NCBI GenBank assembly: GCA_030609975.1
Contig: JAUWSR010000127.1
Span: forward strand, 1 to 9,951
Direction: 5' to 3'
Length of the DNA stretch: 9,951 nt
Source of the DNA: Acidobacteriota bacterium
GTDB taxonomy: Bacteria; Acidobacteriota; Aminicenantia; Aminicenantales; Aminicenantaceae
This document shows, one piece after another, positions 6,048 through 9,951 of this stretch (position 1 is the first letter of the stretch; each line of letters opens with the position of its first letter). Under the pieces are notes generated by a model. The model had not been told where the DNA came from. It worked only from the letters and a program-made list of their open reading frames with translations, and made no database searches. The translations under genes and the position numbers were made by a program.

Positions 6048-6468
6048 TCATTCCTTCCGTCCGGATCTCAAGGCTTCATAGACCGCTTTGGATATCTGAA
6101 TGTCCTGAATGGCGACACCGGTCAGGTCCGCCACAGTGATCTGATCCTCTGAAATTCGCTGCTTTCTTTTATCTACGATTACCTCACCTAACTCAACGAC
6201 CATTTCTTCGTGCAGGACTCCTGCTTTCACTGCCTTAAAGATCTCTCCACGCGAGCGGCACTGGCTCAAGCTGTCTGCTACCACGATGTCTGCCTTTTGT
6301 AGAATATGTGGATCCAGCTCATTATTTTCAGACGTATCGGAACCCATGGCTGTGATGTGCGTTCCCTTTGAAATTAGGCAGGTTCAACCTGTGGTTTTCG
6401 TAAAATCCCGAGGCGATCTTGATGACATAATAATCGTCACACTTGATACACCCGTATTTGATGTGCAT
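6048..6468 (-). pseudogene. Remnant of an ornithine cyclodeaminase/mu-crystallin-family gene
   Basis: Two minus-strand frames hold separate parts of one OCD-family protein. From the ATG at 6468 the first frame gives MHIKYGCIKCDDYYVIKIAS then GFYENHRLNLP, which matches the region normally around residues 55-85 (HIKxGYI..D.YYVVKIASGFY.N..LGLP). Near 6375 the sense shifts by one base to another frame: LISKGTHITAMGSDTSENNE, then LDPHILQKADIVVADS, ELGEVIVDK, ITVADLTGVAIQDI and AKAVYEAL-like SKAVYEALRSGRKE. This is the normal C-terminal third. Roughly 55 N-terminal residues and about 130-140 internal ones, including most of the NAD-binding fold, are missing. These sizes are estimated from the usual family length of 320-330. 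AAAAGGAG at 6471-6478, overlapping the dehydratase stop, is the likely old ribosome binding site, now only 2 bases from the ATG. The product cannot be a working enzyme. Confidence 0.85.
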
Positions 6469-6476
6469 GTCTCCTT

Positions 6477-7454
6477 TTACAGGATTGATTTGAGTGTATT
6501 CAGACTGATCTTGGCTCCGCTGAGGATCAGGACGATATTCTTACCCTTGAGTTCTTTTTGGATTTTCAAGGAAGCGGCAACCGGGAGCGCGGCAGCGCCC
6601 TCAATGAGGACATGCTGCTTTTCAAGGATCAGCCTTAATGCGGACTTGATCTCTTCTTCACTGAGTAAAATGAAATCGTCCACGAAATCTTGACAAGGAG
6701 CAAAGGTTAACGAGTCCTTTTCGATCCCTCCCGCTGTTCCGTCGGAAATAGTAGGCAGTGACTCCTTGTCAATGATGTGTCCGGCTTGCAGCGATTCATA
6801 CATGATACAGGAATTCTGAGGCTGGCAGCCCAAGATTTGGATCCCAGGATGACGGTCTTTTAAGTAACCCGCGATTCCAGAGATCAGTCCGCCTCCACCC
6901 ACAGGGACCAATACAGTGTCGATCTGATCCAATTGGCGTTCCAACTCGATTCCGATCGTACCTTGACCGCCGATAACCTGAGGATCGCTGTAGGGAGAGA
7001 TAAAGGCCACTCCTTGGTCCTGAGCTGCCTTCCTGGCTGCTCTTTCTGCTTTTATGCAGTCGTTCCCGGTTAGGATGAGATCAAGGCCGTAGGAACGAAG
7101 AGCATCGAGCTTGGCCGGCGAAGCAGTCTCAGGGAGGTATATGGTTCCTTTGAGGCCGAGTTTTTGTGTGATGTGAGCAAAGGCCATGCCGTGATTTCCG
7201 GAGGAGGCGGTAATGAGCCCGCGTTCTTTGTCTATTGAATTTAAGGAAAGAACCTTGTTAATCGCTCCTCTCAGCTTGAATGATCCCGTGAGCTGCAGGT
7301 TCTCCATTTTTAAATAGATCTGGCTGTGACAGTCCAGGCTAAGGGCTTGTGAGAATTCCAACGGAGTTTCTCGGATATAGGACCGAATGTTTTTTTCTGC
7401 GTGCCGTGTTTCCCGGGGAATGTCCAAGGTGAATTTGAGCTGGGCTGTATTCAT
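6477..7454 (-). CDS. Threonine/serine dehydratase-like PLP enzyme (EutB/BhcB/IlvA-type, no ACT domain)
   Basis: A fold-type II PLP lyase of 325 residues counting from the ATG at 7454. It would deaminate threonine, serine or a beta-hydroxy amino acid to a 2-oxo acid (or imine). Landmarks: IRETPLEFS near 27-35, ENLQLTGSFKLRGA with the Schiff-base Lys60, SSGNHGMA at 84-91, the phosphate-binding VGGGGLISG at 185-193, and C-terminal LILSGAKISLNTL. There is no regulatory ACT domain, so this is the short catabolic type. A TTG at 7496 in the same frame would add 14 residues, but the family N-terminus and length favour the ATG. The ribosome binding site is weak (AGAAG). The downstream partner was an OCD-family gene. 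That pairing is known from EutB-EutC (ectoine use) and BhcB-BhcD (beta-hydroxyaspartate cycle), so the substrate may be a hydroxylated amino acid rather than threonine. Confidence 0.85.
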   Translation of the reverse strand: MNTAQLKFTLDIPRETRHAEKNIRSYIRETPLEFSQALSLDCHSQIYLKMENLQLTGSFKLRGAINKVLSLNSIDKERGLITASSGNHGMAFAHITQKLGLKGTIYLPETASPAKLDALRSYGLDLILTGNDCIKAERAARKAAQDQGVAFISPYSDPQVIGGQGTIGIELERQLDQIDTVLVPVGGGGLISGIAGYLKDRHPGIQILGCQPQNSCIMYESLQAGHIIDKESLPTISDGTAGGIEKDSLTFAPCQDFVDDFILLSEEEIKSALRLILEKQHVLIEGAAALPVAASLKIQKELKGKNIVLILSGAKISLNTLKSIL

Positions 7455-7519
7455 GGTTCTTCTGTTTCTTCTTAGTTTATTGTAAGTCAAATCCAAAAGA
7501 TTTCAAAATGATTTCTAAG

Positions 7520-7537
7520 GAGGTGTGATCACACCTC
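7520..7537. promoter_or_regulatory. 18-bp perfect palindrome upstream of the dehydratase (operator or weak terminator)
   Basis: GAGGTGTGATCACACCTC is fully self-complementary and lies in the 117-base gap between the permease stop and the dehydratase start. As RNA it could form a 7-bp stem with a GATC loop. No clean T-run follows on the minus strand (next is CTTAGAAATC), so a protein-binding site is at least as likely as a terminator. The centre TGATCA recurs at 9055-9060. Confidence 0.55.
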
Positions 7538-7571
7538 TTGCTATTCCACCCATTATGTACGTCTCGTAGAA

Positions 7572-8984
7572 TCAGAGATCGCTCTCTTTGCGGGATTTGC
7601 TGCGCCAGTAGAAATAGACGGGGATGCCAAGGGCGATGAACAGGAGTCCGGAGAAGGCTTCAATGGGTTTTTCCACAAGAGTGTTGAGAAGAATTCCGGT
7701 TGAGGCCAGGATGAAAAGCGCCGGGACAAAGGGGTAACCCCAGGTTTTGTACGGACGCGGCATTTCCGGGTATTTTTTTCGCAATTTAAAAACCGCGGCT
7801 GTGGCTGCTATCCAGAAGATGATGGATACGAACATGGCAAAAGTGAAAATCTGTTCGAAAGTTCCCACCAAGGTGAGGAGGGCGGACCAAAGTGCTTGGA
7901 TCAGGATAGCGAATCCAGGCGTGTGAAAACGGGGATGCACCCGAGCGACACGTCTAAAAAACAACTTATCCTTAGCCATGGCGTAAAACACCCGGGGGCC
8001 GGTTAAGATCGAGCCGTTCAGGGCTCCAAAGGTTGAAATGATGACAGCCGCCGAGATCAATGCTGCTGTTGATCCACCGAACAATGCGGAAGTCGCTTTC
8101 TCTGCGATCCTAACCACTCCCTGCATCTCTGCGATGGGAAGTGCATACAGATAGACAATGTTGACGAGCACATAAAGTACCGAGACCCCCAGTGTACCGA
8201 AGAATAAAGCCAAGGGTAGATTTCGCTGGGGTTTTTTGATCTCGCCGGCGACAAAATTGACGTTATTCCATCCATCGAACGCCCAGATAACCGCTACCAA
8301 CGCGACGCCGAATCCCATAATAATCTGCCCTAGGTCCATGCCTCCCGGTTGAAAAGAAAGAGAAAAGGACTTTCCCTTGCCTAAGGTAAAACCCAAGACA
8401 ATGATGGCTACGATCGTTCCGATCTTGAGGACGGTAAATATATTCTGGATAAGCTTGCCTAGACCCACTCCAATGAAATTAAATATTGAGAGGACTAGAA
8501 TAACGCCCACCCCCACCAGCTGTCCGGCAGAGAGGGAATATATCCAGGTGTGACCAAACACGGTGATATTGCTGGAAAACAGGATAGAAGACGTGGACAA
8601 GGAAGGAAAAAAGTATCCGAAATACTCGGCAAAGGCTAAAGCCAAACCAGCGATCCCTCCAGTTTGGTAGACCAGGAAAAGAAGCCATCCGAACAGAAAT
8701 CCAGCGAGAGGTCCATAGGCTTCACGAAGATAGACGTACTGGCCTCCCGCTTCAGGCATGGCAGCGCCCAATTCAGCGTAGGTGAGAGCACCCGCCAATG
8801 TCAAAATTCCGCCCACGATCCAAGCCACCAGGATCAGACCGGGGGAAGGGATGGATTTGGCCATTATGCCGGATGTGAGGAATATGCCCGATCCGATAAC
8901 GATCCCGACCATGACCATGCTGGCATCAAAGAGCCCCAGCTTACGGAGAAGCCCGGGGGATCGATCCTGAGAAGGTTCTGGCAT
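7572..8984 (-). CDS. APC-superfamily amino acid permease (LAT/SteT-like)
   Basis: A 470-residue inner-membrane transporter with about 12 hydrophobic segments. TM1 carries the unwound GSGIF motif (31-35) that contacts the substrate amino and carboxyl groups. Other family marks are YAELGAAMPEAGGQYVYLRE (69-88), TM6 with IWAFDGWNNVNFVAGEI (233-249) followed by KKPQRNLPLAL, TGPRVFYAMAKD (328-339) before TM9, and a cytosolic PRPYKTWGYPFVP (409-421) before TM11. This pattern fits the LAT/SteT branch (exchange or proton-coupled uptake of neutral amino acids); substrate is not readable. Start at ATG 8984 is supported by the family N-terminus (LGLFDASMVMVG), although the nearest Shine-Dalgarno-like GAGG is about 18 bases upstream, which is unusually far. 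It is divergent from the racemase gene, which suggests linked uptake and racemisation. Confidence 0.9.
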   Translation of the reverse strand: MPEPSQDRSPGLLRKLGLFDASMVMVGIVIGSGIFLTSGIMAKSIPSPGLILVAWIVGGILTLAGALTYAELGAAMPEAGGQYVYLREAYGPLAGFLFGWLLFLVYQTGGIAGLALAFAEYFGYFFPSLSTSSILFSSNITVFGHTWIYSLSAGQLVGVGVILVLSIFNFIGVGLGKLIQNIFTVLKIGTIVAIIVLGFTLGKGKSFSLSFQPGGMDLGQIIMGFGVALVAVIWAFDGWNNVNFVAGEIKKPQRNLPLALFFGTLGVSVLYVLVNIVYLYALPIAEMQGVVRIAEKATSALFGGSTAALISAAVIISTFGALNGSILTGPRVFYAMAKDKLFFRRVARVHPRFHTPGFAILIQALWSALLTLVGTFEQIFTFAMFVSIIFWIAATAAVFKLRKKYPEMPRPYKTWGYPFVPALFILASTGILLNTLVEKPIEAFSGLLFIALGIPVYFYWRSKSRKESDL

Positions 8985-9051
8985 GGGATTATCATAATTG
9001 ATTTCCTCATAAAGTAAAACTATATTGCTGAAACGTACAGTGCTGTGTTCC

Positions 9052-9063
9052 GTCTGATCAGAC
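9052..9063. promoter_or_regulatory. 12-bp palindrome in the permease-racemase divergent region
   Basis: GTCTGATCAGAC is a perfect palindrome lying between the divergently transcribed permease and racemase genes. It shares the central TGATCA with the palindrome at 7520-7537. Short palindromes occur by chance, so operator function is only a suggestion from position. Confidence 0.35.
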
Positions 9064-9078
9064 TCTGAAATACCTAGC

Positions 9079-9104
9079 TAAAATAACAAAGAGATGTTAT
9101 TTTA
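9079..9104. promoter_or_regulatory. Inverted repeat, candidate operator before the racemase gene
   Basis: TAAAATAACA and TGTTATTTTA form perfect 10-base arms around a 6-base centre (AAGAGA). The site ends 27 bases before the racemase ATG and about 14 before its ribosome binding site, overlapping where its promoter should be. Spacing and symmetry suit a dimeric regulator; as RNA it would be an AT-only weak stem. No strong -35/-10 pair could be chosen in this 147-base gap. Confidence 0.5.
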
Positions 9105-9131
9105 TAGGTCTGTAAAAAGAGGAGCTTTATT

Positions 9132-9827
9132 ATGAAAACCATCGGTCTGATCGGAGGAATGAGTTGGGAATCGTCTCTTGAATACTATCGGATCTTGAAT
9201 GAAACCGTAAAACAAAGACTGGGTGGATTCCACTCTGCCAAGTGTGTGATGTATTCGGTTGATTTTGAGGAGATAGAGAAGCTGCAGCATCAAGGAAACT
9301 GGGAAGCGGCCACGGCGCTCATGATCGATGCTGCTGAGCGGGTGGAGAGAGCGGGAGCTGAATTTCTGGTGATCTGTACCAATACTATGCATATGATGGC
9401 GGATGAGGTCGGGCAGGCCTTGAATATTCCCATCCTGCACATTGCAGATGTGACAGCTGATGCCATAAAGGCGCAAGGGCAAACCAAAATCGGCCTATTA
9501 GGAACACGTTTTACTATGGAACAGGATTTTTATAAGGGACGTCTCCAACATAAACACGGGATCGAAGTCGTGATACCTGAGGAACAGGATCGTCAGACCA
9601 TACACACCATCCTGTATGACGAATTGTGCTTGGGAGAGATCAAGCAGGCTTCAAAGGAGGCTTTCCAGCGGATCATCGCTGATTTAGAAATCAAAGGAGC
9701 CCAGGGCGTGGTTCTGGGCTGCACCGAGATCCCCCTGATAGTGAAACAGGAGGACTCTTCGATTCCTTTGTATGATACCACGACGCTGCATGCGGTTGCC
9801 GCTGTCGAGTTCGCCCTTAAAGATTGA
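9132..9827 (+). CDS. PLP-independent aspartate/glutamate-type amino acid racemase (YgeA/RacD-like)
   Basis: A 231-residue cytosolic cofactor-free racemase that swaps the alpha-proton using two cysteines. The N-terminal phosphate-like loop GLIGGMSWESSLEYYRILN (5-23) and GGFHSAKCVMYSVDF are typical. Catalytic Cys82 is in ICTNTMH and Cys197 in GCTEI, the two expected thiols. Length matches the family (230-240), and the C-terminus (YDTTTLHAVAAVEFAL) is complete. AGAGGAG with a 7-base spacer fixes the ATG. The YgeA branch has broad specificity in some members, so the substrate may not be aspartate. Divergence from an amino acid permease, with a symmetric site between them, suggests use or supply of D-amino acids. 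The DAO-family oxidase at the left of the window could in principle use a D-amino acid, but they are not in one operon. Confidence 0.9.
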   Translation: MKTIGLIGGMSWESSLEYYRILNETVKQRLGGFHSAKCVMYSVDFEEIEKLQHQGNWEAATALMIDAAERVERAGAEFLVICTNTMHMMADEVGQALNIPILHIADVTADAIKAQGQTKIGLLGTRFTMEQDFYKGRLQHKHGIEVVIPEEQDRQTIHTILYDELCLGEIKQASKEAFQRIIADLEIKGAQGVVLGCTEIPLIVKQEDSSIPLYDTTTLHAVAAVEFALKD

Positions 9828-9850
9828 CCTGGATCTTTTCTCTCATTCAA

Positions 9851-9951
9851 CTAATTTCCGGCCGTGGATTGGCGCTTGCAGTTGGCATAAAAAGAGGCGA
9901 TCAGGGCCAACACAAGAAAAGTAACAGCAAAGACATCGACAAGTGTTTTTG
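9851..9951 (-). CDS. C-terminal end of an unidentified membrane protein (partial)
   Basis: On the minus strand, from the window edge to a TAG at 9851-9853, an open frame gives about 32 residues: KTLVDVFAVTFLVLALIASF, then YANCKRQSTAGN. The first 20 form a clear transmembrane helix, followed by a short basic tail, as at the end of a multi-pass transporter. The frame also ends 23 bases from the convergent racemase gene, a sensible gene spacing. Family cannot be named from this piece. Confidence 0.55.
   Translation of the reverse strand, partial: KTLVDVFAVTFLVLALIASFYANCKRQSTAGN

Noticed and set aside
6286..6693. Plus-strand open frame of 135 codons over the OCD remnant and dehydratase 3' end
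   Set aside because: Antisense to recognisable OCD and dehydratase sequence; its peptide has no family pattern.
7455..7496. TTG at 7496 as dehydratase start
   Set aside because: It would add 14 residues with a basic stretch not typical of the family, and the ATG at 7454 gives the normal N-terminus.
9828..9850. Terminator between the racemase and the convergent membrane protein gene
   Set aside because: Only 23 bases and no inverted repeat followed by a T-run was found.

Overview
This is a bacterial chromosomal window of moderate GC, dense with genes for amino acid and small-molecule metabolism. No rRNA, tRNA, CRISPR array, transposase or phage gene was seen. The host cannot be placed from sequence alone. 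The mix of a serine-hydrolase-like tail, a SteT-like permease and a DAO-family oxidase is compatible with an Acidobacteriota/Aminicenantes-like or Desulfobacterota-like organism, but that is only an impression.

Layout: (a) 1-194 holds the C-terminal end of an upstream gene, possibly a serine hydrolase. (b) 218-1597 (+) encodes a DAO-family FAD-dependent oxidoreductase. (c) 1592-1953 (-) is a broken fatty acid hydroxylase/sterol desaturase gene that keeps its promoter, ribosome binding site and N-terminus but has lost internal and C-terminal parts and is frameshifted. (d) 2197-5468 (+) is a tight four-gene operon: LsrF-like class I aldolase, nitrilase-superfamily amidohydrolase, specialised NusG paralog, and DegT-family PLP aminotransferase. 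(e) 5591-6037 (+) encodes an Lrp/AsnC regulator. (f) 6048-7454 (-) holds a threonine/serine dehydratase followed by a remnant of an ornithine-cyclodeaminase-family gene. (g) 7572-8984 (-) encodes an APC amino acid permease. (h) 9132-9827 (+) encodes a PLP-independent Asp/Glu-type amino acid racemase, divergent from the permease. (i) 9851-9951 (-) is the C-terminal end of a membrane protein.

The right half reads as an amino acid use module (uptake, racemisation, beta-elimination of hydroxy amino acids, formerly an OCD-family imine reductase or cyclodeaminase) with a local Lrp-type regulator and palindromic candidate operators at 7520-7537, 9052-9063 and 9079-9104. The left operon is the most intriguing part. 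An aldolase that makes or breaks C-C bonds, an amidohydrolase-like protein and an aminotransferase are co-transcribed with an RfaH/LoaP-type antiterminator homolog. This suggests an uncharacterised small-molecule or amino-sugar-like pathway. The amidohydrolase carries Met where its family has the catalytic Lys. Two genes decayed in a similar way, by internal deletion plus frameshift beside intact neighbours, which suggests local gene loss or an assembly problem worth checking.
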